Source: Saccoglossus kowalevskii
Taxonomy: Eukaryota; Hemichordata; Enteropneusta; Harrimaniidae
Direction of reading: 5' to 3'
Assembly: GCF_000003605.2 (NCBI RefSeq)
Contig: NW_003108585.1
Coordinates: 315,008 to 359,576, forward strand
DNA length: 44,569 nucleotides
This document shows, piece by piece, positions 1 through 12,800 of this stretch. Position 1 is the stretch's first letter; each line of letters starts with the position of its first letter. The notes beneath the pieces were generated by a model. It did no database searches and was not told the DNA's origin. It worked only from the letters and a program-made list of their open reading frames with translations. The position numbers and the translations under genes were made by a program.

Positions 1-1483
1 AGATTGGATTTCCAGTATCAGAATATAAAATTTTGAACTTGGTAAATAGCATATGATGAGAGTTATATTTGGAAATCCTACTTGTATGGGGCACAAAGAA
101 ACTCATCAACACCATAAGTAGGACCTATAGTTTTGGATTTCCATTACTGTATAGTGAATGGTGATTTGGAAATAAAATTTTGTAAGACTTATACACCCAT
201 GGAAATTATACCCTGTATGAAGTAAACACACAAACTCATCAACAGGGGGGTGCAGATATAAACTGGAATGGCCCAATATCATATTTGCTGTATATTACTA
301 GCACATAAATAATAGTCATATTTCAATGATGGAGGATCTAATACACTAATTGATGTGTATTTTTTGGAGATCAAGTCTAATACAGATAATACGATAATGT
401 GAAATTGGATTTATAGAATACTTCACAGTTGTGTGAATAGCGTAAAAACTACATACTTGCTGCAAATAACAGACAAAGGAGGTGACAAAGAGCATATTTA
501 TGGTGTATATAATTCTATACATGTTGAAAGTAGTAACAATTTATAGTTTGGTTGGAGAAGGCACAGCTGTTGTTTGAAGTAATTAGTCATGTTATCGTGA
601 ATACCTTTTAGTCTATAAAATATTGGGCATCTTTCTGATATAAATGTAAACTTTCAATAAAACTATAGGATAATTCAGTGTAAGGCCATTAACCTCGATC
701 ACGTTTTTATGATCATTTTGATGAAGCTGCAGTCAGAATCAATGACATAGCCCCTGTTATGTTCTAATAGGTATAACATTGTGTGAAGTTCTAAAAAACA
801 GACAGGTTTCTCACAATAAAATATCACATAAAAGTAAGTTGTGTCATTGTAAAAAAAAACACCATAAATTTGGATTTGGAAACTGAGATAAATATTGTAA
901 CAGCCATCTGATGATGTGTACATTGGTGCAGACTAGGAAATATAAAACATTTACAAATAGCAAAAAAGATATGAAAATGGTTACAAATAATCCTGACAAG
1001 TAAGAGTGCTGTAACTTCAATGATTATGCAGCCAGGCCTATGAATGGAGTAGTGGGAAGATGAATGCCTGTGCCTATGAGCATAAATTGATATGCAAATT
1101 AACTAATTAGTATTCCCATTTTAGAAGAAATTATTCTCAAACATTCATCTATAAAAACAATAGGCATGTTCTAAGTTTCAATACATTTGTAACTTTACTT
1201 GTAACTTCAAATCAAATGATCAACGTAATATTTGAAATAAGATGTGTAGGTGTAGGTAATTGGAAACAGACACATCCTCTATCAGCCATTACTGATTCTA
1301 CTGTAACCACCTTTGTTAAATTGGTGAATGCATGTCTGTGAAATAGTGTGTCAATGGGGAATACGTAATCAAGTTATCCAATTGTCATGTGCTATCATGC
1401 ATACTAGATCATGAGATATAGCAGTGGAACATAAAATATAAGAAGTCATGACACGACACAGTCAGTGTATGTTTTCATTGCAG

Positions 1484-1552
1484 ATGATATGTGCAACTGA
1501 CTTGGTGGTCAAGTGGACTGGGGATGTGGACCAGAATATGATGAAGCTCTGA
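1484..1552 (+). CDS. Possible short terminal exon (weak)
   Basis: A T-rich tract ending in CAG at 1481-1483 is followed by 22 sense codons and TGA on the plus strand. The predicted peptide begins MICATDLVVKW and ends NMMKL. No upstream partner exon was found and the peptide is not recognised. It could equally be chance. I give it only because the acceptor is good and the local codons are less AT-biased than the surroundings. Confidence 0.12.
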   Translation: MICATDLVVKWTGDVDQNMMKL

Positions 1553-2149
1553 TAGTATCAAACCACAACAGCAATTTAAATGCATGTGTATCGTAAAGTA
1601 TTATGTATGTACAGTGGAAATTCAACTAGTCCTGTCAAGTTCAGTGATATGGATTGATGACCTGCATTTTTGAAAACAACCTGTTTGAATCAAACTCGTA
1701 AAAATACAGACATACAAATGAAATTTCTGCTTATTGAATTAAGGAGCTGATTTTCACAACCGGAATCGTTACTGTACTAACATTTCTAATTAATATGCAA
1801 GAATTAAAACGATCCCTGTATGTATTTAGCAAATGAAATTTCAGGACACAAAAATGCAGGAGGACGTACGTCAATTAAGTTTTATTGAAACCTAATACAA
1901 ATTGGCATGAATAAGCAAACCATTATTTTGTTCCTGTCATACTAAATTTGAATATTATTCAAATTTGGTGAAAACAAAAACAAGGAGCTGTTTTTTTAAA
2001 TAAAATCACAAAACAGAACCAAATAGTTTTCGAGTTGACAGATAAACAACTGCATTTGCAAGCAAAGCAAGGCACATGTAGTATGGTACATGTAGAACAG
2101 CAAATATGTATACTGTAAAATACTTAATTTTAGCTGGAATTAGCTGAAA

Positions 2150-2255
2150 CAACATTTTGGGTGTTTTGTATGGAATTTATTTTCACTGATTTTTGATGAG
2201 TTGAATGTGAAATATAGGAAAAAAAGTATATTCGCTTGAATCTATTTTCATGAAT
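2150..2255. repeat. Dispersed repeat, copy A
   Basis: This segment shares an ordered series of words with 23042-23145: TGTTTTGTATG, then GATTTTTGATGAGTTGAATG, then a run of A followed by GTAT and a TTTCA-rich end. The two copies differ by scattered substitutions and small indels, so this is an old interspersed repeat, probably a short non-autonomous element. The ends are not sharply defined. Confidence 0.6.
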
Positions 2256-4063
2256 GCATCCCTTCAGCAAAAAATAAATTCCAAGCAGAAAGTATTCTAC
2301 TGTACATTTTAAAGTGAGGCAATTGTCACAGAATTGAACAGACTCGCTGAATTCAAGACACTGAAAATGTGAGAGTAATAATCTCAGGAAGTATGTATCG
2401 CTTGATTGAACAGACAAAGAATGAAAATAAAAGAAGGCAATTATCAGAAAACATTTTTAGGGGAAAAAGGGCATCAATGAAGCTAAATTGGCCAATTCAA
2501 CACTCGTTTCCATAAATAACAGTATTTCATTACTCCAGTTATCAGAGCATGAGCTTCGGAATTGAGAGGGCACGTAATTTCAAGGCAAAATTTCATAAAA
2601 TTGCCTTAGCGTATAGGAATAACATAGAGAAATTGTGTATTTTTGAAAGTGCATGGAGACAAATTCTTTAGACGTTGAACCATAATTTAGCTCCAAATAC
2701 TCATTTTGAGCAGCGCCAACAGTTGTGCGCTGCGTGCTGCAATCTTCAATCACGCTCAACTCATGCTTGAAGTAATCATTTTTGACCTGGGCTTTAACCT
2801 TGTACTGTTACACCAGTTCTACTGTTAGGATATCAATAAACTGCTCAGCTGTGCTTGCTCATCAGGCATTTGCTTTACATTTCATTTATGCCTTGTATTT
2901 TAGACTTTCTGAATAGTACATGTATCTAACTAAACAATAAGCAACAAGTGGCAAAGTCGTAGAAGTTGTTGAATAATTTTGTCACATCCTTGTACAATCA
3001 GTCGGCTTAGGTCAAAAAAAGCAAGGAGTAAAAATAAACAATTTTGGGAGAGTATTATTGTAGGACAACCCCAGAGATTGCCATGATGAGTGACCATTAA
3101 TAGTCATACACACACATGCAGCTTTCACTTCACAGTCGTATCATTGTAGCATTCACATTGATACACTGTCACATTATGAGATTACAAGTACATGTGCGAG
3201 TCCATAATGTAAATTGTATGAAGTTTAATCTATCCCTAAAGTATGGGACAAAGTGAAAAGCTTAGGGAAGACAGCAAAATGATCAAGCAACATACTTTGA
3301 GGTCACAGTGGTGAGGTAACCCTGACAAGACTATTTACATGTACCATCAATTTTATAAACACCATATTTTTTATGGTAGGATTGTGCCTTGTGTTGTCAA
3401 ATCTTGTTTGGAATTTATACTTCAGATTGTGAATTGCCCCAGGAAGTAAATGTCTTTCTTAATTGGATGTTTATGTGTTTTGTAATCATATTACTACATG
3501 TACATGATGTCTGCTAATGAGTGGTCAGAATATTTAATGTGTTGATTCACTTGTACCATAAAAATCCCATTTAAAACACATCCTGATTACAAACCTAATT
3601 CAGAGTTTGGACCTTAAACAGTGTTTATGAGAACAATTCAAAAAATGCAAATGTCTCAATTGTCTGTGAAATCCATTTCACACAAACAGTTAATCAGCAT
3701 CATTGTGAATCAAGTCGTTTGTTAAAACTTCATGTAAACAACTAATGTATGTATAAACACACGCTGTATATATGCTGTTATGGGTCCCATATCAAACACA
3801 ATGCAGTGATTTTTAATAGGAGTTGAAGGGTAACAGTGTAGTTAGTGGTAAAAAGTGCCACTATCTGCATTCCATGTTTCATTAGAACTATGAACAACAT
3901 AGTTCTGTCAAACACCATATATTGTCAAATAAATTCACCGAAAAAAATCTCTGTACAAACAGGTTTGTAGGTGTAAGGAAAGATTGAAGTAAGCTGAACA
4001 GGTCACTTTGGTGGCCAAACAACACAGAAATATCAGTTTTATAATGACTAACATATATAATTC

Positions 4064-4462
4064 ATTCACTGTCACCGCCATATTGGTCCAAACACCAAAA
4101 CATCAACATTGCCAACTTAGTAGCTGACTGGTTTATTATGCATGTTCGAAATCGTTACATCATTAGAACTGATTAGTTCAAACAACTTTCACGAGGGTGC
4201 GTCGTCCAGCCATTTCATACTGTGTAAATACATAACTTTGCCATTTATTATATAGATATGTATAAGATTGAATAAAATAAATTAAAAAGCAATCGCATCG
4301 TGATATCCTATTTACATTCAAAAAGTCCCCACTATTAGTCTCCCTGTTGGATTGAGGTTGGATTGATCCAACTTGTTCTAATCGCTTCAACGATCTGCAA
4401 GCACACTTGGCTGGCAATGTTGCTGTTTTGGTGTTCGGAACAATATGGCGGTGACAGTGAAT
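4064..4462. mobile_element. Inverted-repeat element with 51-bp arms
   Basis: The left arm (4064-4114) and the reverse complement of the right arm (4412-4462) match at 48 of 51 positions. Both start ATTCACTGTCACCGCCATAT and both include AACACCAAAACA and CAACATTGCCA. The ~300-bp interior shows no transposase; a 79-aa minus-strand frame there is not recognised. This is the structure of a MITE or other non-autonomous DNA transposon. I could not find a convincing target-site duplication, so the superfamily is unassigned. Confidence 0.75.
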
Positions 4463-6064
4463 ACACTATATATTGTGAAAGCATGCCAAATATATGTGTT
4501 TTATGATATAATTAAATGACAGTGGTTAACATCATGGATAAAATTATTGTTGATTCTGATCTACAGACAATATAACCAATAACCATTGTACATAAACTTG
4601 TATGCTTTAAAATTAAAATTAAATTTAGCTAAATTATTTCCCCTGATTGGCTACTTGAATGTCTAAAAGAAAGTACTTTGGTATCCAACCTAGTTTTTTG
4701 AACATAAATCTCAACCAGTTGTATTTTGGTCAATTTTCAATTCAATTCTGAGTATGGCAATTGTCATTGAAAGTCATTGTTTTAATGAAAATAAGTTTAG
4801 AAAAACCCCGCTTTTATGTGCTTTTTGTCATTTATATGATAGAACTTTTTCCTTATCAAATTATCAAGAATTTGTAGAGGCTGAGCATTCTGCATATTTA
4901 CAAGTTAGCCATGGTTATCATCCCCAGTGTAATAGAGCAAATACGATAAATGCATAAAAATAAATCACACATGTAATTACATCTACTGGTATTTCCATTC
5001 ACATATTGAGATGATTAATGGAATGACATATAAAACAATGACTGTAAGCATATAACTGTAATTTGTGCCGATTATCAAATAAACCTCAAACACAAATTTA
5101 AAATCAACATGATATATACAGATGATAAACAACCATACCAGACATATTCTAAGCAAAGGCAAGAAACAGGATTGCAACGGAACACTCGACATCTCCCACG
5201 AGTAGTATTCCTTTTGAACACTGAGACATATGGGTAAAACGAACATTGTCTAGATTTTCACAAACACATATTAAAGTAGACTGGGAGAAAAACTCTCACT
5301 CTCACAAATCATATAAAGATTACACATATACACTCCAATTTATTTCTGTATGTATTAAATTTCATTACAATTTATTTCTTATGAGTTTCTGATGCGCAGT
5401 GTATCACGTAGATGTACTCCACCTGGAATTGTCATTTTCTGAATAGACATACAAAGCCTGGTTTTACTAATGCAATACTTTACTCAGTACTGTTCAAGGC
5501 AAAGGTAGTCAACCATACAAAGCATATTCCACCTATTTATGCCACACTCTCATACATGTGTCCCCTTTTAAGAAGTAGCTTTTTGTGCTTTGAATTCAGA
5601 GTCTACCTAAGTGCAAATTTCAATGCCATTTTAGGTGGTTGGTATTTTCTTTTTACTGTATCCATAGGTGGTAATGTTAAGTTGTTTACTTAAAACCAAG
5701 TTGGTGGTAGTGAACAGTGAATGCCCTGGTTCTCTATACCATCTTTTTAATGCGCTAATTGAAAATACAAAATGTACTTACCGTGCACTTTGCTACCAAG
5801 ACCTTATTCTATATTTGAGACTAGACAGACTATACAATTATATTTCTATCACATGACATTATGAGAATTTAATGTGGTATAAACAAGCAGCTGGAGAGCT
5901 TAGGGCAGTTGGCTATGATTAAAACTTATAGGAAGATTTTTTATTGACTTTTATCAAATGGCTTAATTTTATGCTCACAAAATCCAGATAAAGGTAGATC
6001 TGTCAAACATCCATGAAAATGGCGATTTTTGAGCTATTTACTAATGATTATAGTAGTACATTGT
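4463..6064. other. Non-coding stretch
   Basis: I see no supported gene. Open frames of 62 to 93 aa at 4754-4957, 5412-5693 and 5668-5856 (plus) and 5000-5246 (minus) have AT-driven composition and no recognisable motif or splice context. Confidence 0.5.
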
Positions 6065-6800
6065 AACAAGTCATTGTCAATGACACGTCCCCGTTCCGTT
6101 CATATTTGAGTGACATATACATTCAAAGCAGATCATGACCGAAATGCACATGCATATGTACAACACATTGTACTAAATTTGAACAAAATCCATCCATGCA
6201 TGACTGAGATCCGGTTCCGTAATTGTGAAAATACGTGATTTTGATGCATTTTCGGCCTTAAAATGGCCATCATTCAGCTATTGTTAAGCGGATCATGAAA
6301 CTAATGCACATATCTATTTGTGACATGATGTACCATGTGTGTGTGAAGTTTGAACTTGATCAATCCAGACATGTCTCAGATACGGATCCAGAACTGAATT
6401 CTTTAAAACAAAATGGCCGCCAGTCAGCCATTTCGAACTTGATCCGAAAAAAAAAAATGACGTGCATCAAGGTCCTATTATGTTTAATGTATGTACCAAA
6501 TTTGAACAAAATCCGTCCATGCATAACTGAGATCCGGGTCCGGAATGGTGAAAATGTGCGATTTCAATGCATTTTCGGCCTTAAAGCGGCCGCCATTTGG
6601 CTATCGTTAATGAGATCATGAAACAAATGCACATACATATTTATGACATGATGTACCTTGTGTGTGTGAAGTTTGAACTTGATCAATCCAGGCATGTCTC
6701 AGATACTGATCAAGAACTGAATTCTTTAAAACAAAATGGCCGCCAAACCCGATCAAAAAAAAAAAAAGACGTGCATCAAGGTCCTATTATGCTTAATTCG
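6065..6800. repeat. Tandem/dispersed repeat family, complete copy
   Basis: The element is built from alternating half-units of about 160 bp. One type contains TTTGAACAAAATCC and ACTGAGATCCGG. The other contains GAAGTTTGAACTTGATCAAT and AAAACAAAATGGCCGCC. The second type occurs twice, about 322 bp apart, starting near 6292 and 6614, each followed by an A-run and GACGTGCATCAAGGTCC. The first ~206 bp (6065-6270) recur almost unchanged at 44364-44569 with the same 5' boundary, so this is a mobile or dispersed family, not a purely local satellite. The open frames at 6295-6621 and 6597-6848 are products of the repeat and not genes. Confidence 0.85.
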
Positions 6801-6849
6801 GAAATATTTGGAAATTCTGCTGAATACTATTTAATTTTTATGAAATAAT

Positions 6850-9185
6850 GCTTCAACATATTAGTGTTTAGTATGTTAGCTGATAATAGCGACAATTTCA
6901 GTAATACAGAATAATGAATTGTTGCTATACAGTCAAAATTATGTTAGTGACTACCTTTGAGCAAATAAAATGCAATTTACATGTATTGTGACCCTTATAA
7001 TTTATACAAAAAACACCTATCTAATGTAACTAGTGACTGCACTTTGGGCACCAGTTTGGTGAAATATATTTTTGTTTTTATGAAATCAAATACTTTTTTT
7101 TGCCCTAGGTCTGCTAATTTTTGTTAATTAATAAAAGGAAAAAGAAAAGATGTTTTGCCTAAACATAATTTTGGTTCTAAAAATACAGCTCAACACATTG
7201 CCTGGTGAAATCCTCCATGAATATCCAAAATGAATGAGAAAAACGGCATCAGCAGATGCGTTATATAACCCATGACATGTTTCCAAATATCGCTGAATTC
7301 AAAAACCAAACCACACTGTTATATGATGACAGAGTGCATGGTAACTAATTCTAACCGACTGGCTCATCCAGCAAACTGAAATTTATTATTGCAGCAAGTG
7401 CAGGATCAGTATTTAAGGGAAACATTGAGTAATTAATATTGAAAACAAGAGTACAATGACACTTATAATATAGTTCATACTTGATAATTAAAAGCTATCA
7501 ACCGTAAAAATCAAATTAATAATTGTCTATGTTTGACACATGGGGGCAGCATGCATCTCGAGGTGAGACACATAGTGGCTGCGAATAGAAATGTTTGAAG
7601 CCATCCAATTTGCACCTTTGAGACAGAGGTCTCTGTGTTTTTTTCACTGCTAGGAAAAAGAGCTGACATTATCCAATGTGAATCTAACCCCGATAGATAA
7701 CATCACACACCTAGCATCTTTCACGGATGACATTTGCTGATATCTTATTACTTTTTGTTTTATCTCTTCACTTTATCTCTGCAGAAACCGTACGAATCAT
7801 TACCGTTGTTATACGACATTCAGAATTCTTTTTATTGTGATTACAGTTTTGCAAATGCACCCGAGACGGGGGATGTATAATGCAATCACCTACGGCTCGT
7901 TTGTCTTCACCTGCGTCCTTCCTGAAGTCATGTGACATTTGGTACGGAATGTGAAGAAAACGCAAATTGATGGAACCAATTAACCTATTAATCTGATCAA
8001 ATTGCTTAATACACCCGATTTAAGTGGTCAAGATGAAAGAAACACAAATGACTCTGCAATGATGGTTTATTTTGACATATCGATATTTTGGCAATATGCT
8101 TATAACTACTTAAAATGAATTGCATCGGTCTCAACAATGATTCAACTACCAGATCATTAGGCATATATTGTGATTTATTATCGCAGTACTTCTTCTATTT
8201 GATTTGATAGATCTGCTGAATTTTACCTCGGTTTATCTCTACCATGTACTCTTCAAACTTGTGTGCTTTTAAATAGAAGAAATACAGCATAGAAATTAGG
8301 AGACATCTGAGTACAGCCTTAGGGGGATTAGTGAAGTATAGGTACAGTCCTCAGACAATTATACTCCAGTCCTATGACTTAAGTTTCACATATGCGATGC
8401 ATATCAATTCACAGTCAAATCATTTAGCATCAGTTATAGCATATATCTAACCAACCATGACATATAGAGAAAGTATTGATATTAAAGTTTGCAATTTTTA
8501 AATAATTCATTCTATTCTCCACTCTATTGAACTTATTTAATATAGAAGGAAATACGAAATACGATAGCATGTAATTAAAATTTTGCTGATATTTCATGTA
8601 TTGCAAATATTAAGGAGAGGATTCCAAATACTCAAATTGGTTATAAAAGAAAAGAGTTGAACAAGTTAAGTTGATTACATTTTCATATACACATTTTGTA
8701 TCCATGATTATTTGCAAGGTGAAGATTTTTTTTTTCATTGTGGCTAATTTTGAGACTGACAATGAAGAATGCCAGAAGCGTGGCTGCTGGTGACAACATC
8801 CGATTTGCACTATGTTGAACAAAATGGTAAAACGATACTACTCTTTCCTGGCAAAAATTGACATTATAGTAAAACAATAGCCAATAAGTAAGTAAAAAAA
8901 AAATATCATTTTTTTTTAGACCAAAATTTATGTCATGTTATTAATTATTTATTATGATTCACATAATAAAGTAACAAAAATACAAGCCATGCATGACATA
9001 GTCCCTGTTAGTTATCAAACTTAAGATATATAGTTTTGTTTATAGTAATATAGTTGGAACATAAACATGTCAGACATATGGATCCAGAAGCTTCGCTCGT
9101 GAAAGTACGGCCGCAGGATACACCGCATCACTCATGAAAATAACTTCCATACGCAACGAAAGCCACGGGGAGGGTGTAGGGTTCT
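6850..9185. other. Non-coding stretch with two weak exon-like segments
   Basis: Mostly AT-rich DNA without a supported gene. A strong acceptor-like tract precedes a 31-codon open frame at 7785-7880 (plus), listed separately. A short minus-strand segment near 8227-8266 reads like coding sequence (HKFEEYMVEINR) and ends at a GTAAAA donor-like site, but it is only about 40 nt long and has no partner. Confidence 0.45.
7785..7880 (+). CDS. Possible terminal exon, unrecognised (weak)
   Basis: A long pyrimidine-rich tract ending TTTATCTCTGCAG (to 7784) is followed by an open frame of 31 codons ending in TAA. The peptide begins KPYESLPLLYDIQNSFYCDY and ends PETGDV. It is less AT-biased than the surrounding DNA. 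I find no upstream exon in a matching phase and no clear polyadenylation signal close downstream. It may be the last exon of a plus-strand gene, or a conserved non-coding segment. The minus-strand frame at 7768-7965 overlaps it and is the less likely reading. Confidence 0.2.
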   Translation, partial: KPYESLPLLYDIQNSFYCDYSFANAPETGDV

Positions 9186-9818
9186 GTCATAATATCTCGC
9201 AATCAGTAATAATATCTCGTAATCAGTAATCTCTCGCAAGCAGTAGTATCTCGCAATCAGTAATATCTCGCAATCAGTAATATCTCGCAATCAGTAATAT
9301 CTCGCAATCAGTAATATCTCGCAATCAGTAATATCTCGTAATCAGTAATATCTCGTAATCAGTAATATGTCGCAATCAGTAATATCTCATAATCAGTAAT
9401 ATCTCATAATCAGTAATATTTCGCAATCAGTAATATCTCATAATTAGTAATATCTCGTAATCAGTAATATCTCGCAATCAGTAATCTCGCAATAAGTAAT
9501 ATCTCGCAATCAGTAATATCTCGTAATCAGTAATATCTCGTAATCAGTAATATCTCATAATCAGTAATATCTCGTAATAAGTAATCTTTCTAGTCAGTAG
9601 TATTTCGCAATCAGTAATATCTCATAATTAGTAATATCTCATAATTAGTAATATCTCGTTATCAGTAATATCTCGCAATCAGTAATATCTCGTAATCAGT
9701 AATATCTCGCAATCAGTAATATCTCGTAATTAGTAATATCTCTCAATGCGTAATATCTCGCAATCATTAATATCTTGTAATCAGTAATACCTCACAATCA
9801 GTAATATTTCATAATCAT
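9186..9818. repeat. 17-bp minisatellite, about 37 copies
   Basis: Tandem copies of AATATCTCGCAATCAGT run with little interruption. Variants concentrate at the CG and GC positions of the TCGCAA core (TCGCAA, TCGTAA, TCATAA). Some units have small indels (for example near 9225-9245 and 9585-9600). No open frame of note runs through it. It lies about 4.5 kb beyond the last IFT74 exon I could find, so it may be intronic or intergenic. Confidence 0.97.
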
Positions 9819-12800
9819 GACGAACACTATTAACAACTATGAAAACATTGGTCAACCAAAATAAGAACAAGTATTTACATTCCCAGTTTTGAATGTAGTT
9901 ACAGAATCACAATTATTTTCTCATAGTAATTTCTATTTTGATGATAACAATTTCAAACCTTTGAAATTTTTCAAGAATTTATTCTTTAATTGAAGTGGCA
10001 TAGTCATGCAGTCGTGCAATGCAAGTTCAAATTTTGTGTTTTTTACAAAAGCCTTGTATATGTCGTATGTGACCCACATCAAACTTGATGCCGCCCGCTA
10101 TAAGTATTTTAGAACAAGGAAATAATTGTGCAATGAAGTGAACACATTAACTCTTTGTCCTTTGAACTTTTGAACATCCACATCAATTTTTGTCACCAAT
10201 CACATGCTAAACCTGCATAATTGACTCAATATTTTTATATAAATGCAGTTAGCCAATGGGTGATTATAAATATTTATAGTGTTCACGGGGGTTAGGAGAT
10301 TCAAATCAAAATTTTATTCCGACTTTCAAAGTTCGTAGTATAAAGAAATTGAAAACAAATTGTTAGCAGGCACATTTTTTTAGAAAAGGATTAATTTTGC
10401 TTTGTTCCTGCATTCGATTTGTTCCTGCATGTCAGTTAAAAATGTCAGAATTTAAGAAAAACATGAAAAAAAAATGTTCATTGTAGAACAAAATGAAACA
10501 CAAATTGAATTTAAATTTAAATACATGTAAATAGCAGCATAACATATTTTTGTTATGGGCTATTATTATCTTTCTTTTTTGCACCAGTTTTAACAGTAAA
10601 AATATTTTACATGTATGTTATAAAACAAATTATTCTTGATATCATCAATATTACAAATTCACCTTCACAAATTGAGAATTGACCAACTTTTCAATGAAAT
10701 TATATTTCACCATTATTATGTGCAATGGGAATTTCTCTCCTGTGGTACGTACAAATGATTGACTGTAATCTGTATGAGCAACCATTCGGGTCATAGACAG
10801 TGTAAGATAACTGGAATATTTTGGTATGTTTTACTGACATACACATGTATATACACCGTCATTTACTTGCATGGCGCTGAGAAAACATCATTATTTCAGA
10901 ATCAGCTCACACACTATATGATGTTAACAAACATAAATCCCACCCAATCCACCCTATGCATTAAACCATCATACAATCCTTGTAACAATATTTAGAATAT
11001 CATATATTGAAGGCCTCTATTTATTTTGACATGCTTCTGTACACACAACGGCATTGAACTTGTTCTTTAAACAGTGTAATGAAGGTCAAATTGTTGTTAT
11101 TATGTTCCCAAATGACTGGTAGATCAACAGAAATGAATCTTTGAACAAGTCTCTAATCCACATTGGTGCTTTAAGTACGTCAATATTTAGATGAAGAATC
11201 TGCTAGGAAATATTTTATGGACAAGGTTTAATGATCGTAGACCACAATTATATGCAACCTAATATTACCTTCACAGCATGGGTGTACAGAAGGATAATAT
11301 ATCAAGTTTTTTTCCCCAAACTTTTAGTTTATCATTCTACATCTTACAGAAGTAACTGAATTTAACTGAACAGTAATCACAATGTGTTTAATAGAAACAA
11401 TTCTATATATATATGTTCCTTTAGAAAAAAGTACTATTGGCCTAATAAAATAAATACTGTGTTTTCTGTAATTATACCTACCCATTATTTGGGGGAAAAA
11501 TAAAATTATTAATTTCAATGCAAATTAGCTATGGTCATTCCATTAATGTTGTATTTTTTTTGATTTCTATGCAATAAATGCATTGCACAATACCCGGTAT
11601 ATTCTAAAGGGAAGGATAGGTAAAGTAAAAAAAAAACAAGTTTTGATTATTCACAATGGTCTGCATGGCTTCAAGTAACTGATGGACTACCAAATATTAT
11701 TTTCCCTTTTCTTTATCAAGGCATTTATAAAAATAAAATTATGGCTGTTTAGTCCAAAATTAACAAAGAAATTCTAGAATAATACCAAAAATGAGCAAAT
11801 TGTTGAACTAAAATTGCAGTGTTAAAAATAATGGTGCTCACAGAGTTTATGGACACAGTTACCCAAGAATACATGTGTAAATTTTAAACCACTGATATTT
11901 TGACATTGCTATTTTGATGACTAAAAGTTCCAAGAAAAAAAAGGGAATAAAAATTGGAGGTTAAAGTCAATTTTATTTCTATATTGGTGGCCATTTTTTG
12001 ATTGAAAATTGTGCTCAAAATAGTGATCAGATTATCTTTTAGAGTGGAGAGGTTAAATTTGATAAAATCGCCTTTATGATATAGGTATGATATAAGGAAT
12101 ACTGTATTTGGTCTATTAGAATCACATCTCTGATAGAAGAGCATGTAAGCCAACAATTAAATTTATTTGTTTATTCAATTATGGTCATGAGAATTGTCAC
12201 CATAGACACACCCAAATTTGGTATTTTTTTTTTTTCAAAGTGTACCCAGGCACATTCGTCAAATTCAAGCCCTGAAACACAGGAAACACTACATGTACAT
12301 ACAAGTATAATATACTGACTATTCAGCAATTGACTTTGCCACATTTTGATGGGTTACAATCATTTTAAGAACAGAACGTACTTTATATGCAAGTCTACAT
12401 GTATGATGTAGTGATTCATAGTCGGAATGAGGCACACAGCTGTTAACTGTGTGAAGTAAAAAGTAAGAACAGGCACTTACAGTTGATAAATGTACCATCA
12501 AACTATTGCTTAAAACTAAGATTAAATGAACAGAATACAAAATACCAGTCTTTATCAACAAAGATTGTAACTGAATTATTAGTATACATGTACTGGTAAT
12601 GTTAAAAATGTTCATCAAACACTTTTTACCCAAAAAATACTACTAACATCTTGTCACTGTCAGGTTTGCATTACTGTTGAATGTTCAAGTACAATTTTAT
12701 AACAATATCTGAATATTTTTCTCCACAAGTCGCATCCTCTAGCAACAAAAGTGCTTCTGTGACATAAATAGGTGTAATGCGTTTACAGCTCCAATATTCC

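Larger units (their letters stand above)
1..4063. other. Non-coding stretch, no supported gene
   Basis: AT-rich DNA with many stops in all frames. The longest open frames (74 aa at 699-923 and 95 aa at 2130-2417, both minus) show no recognisable domain or coding-like composition. A good 3' splice acceptor followed by a short open frame lies at 1484-1552 and is listed separately. A segment at about 2150-2255 is related to one at 23042-23145 inside an IFT74 intron. The stretch may be intergenic or may lie in the unseen 3' part of IFT74. Confidence 0.6.

Noticed and set aside
8227-8266. Minus-strand HKFEEYMVEINR segment as a missing IFT74 exon
   Set aside because: It does not match the expected IFT74 C-terminal sequence and is too short to stand alone.
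9186-9818. Possible CRISPR-like array
   Set aside because: Units are contiguous 17-bp repeats without unique spacers, in animal DNA.
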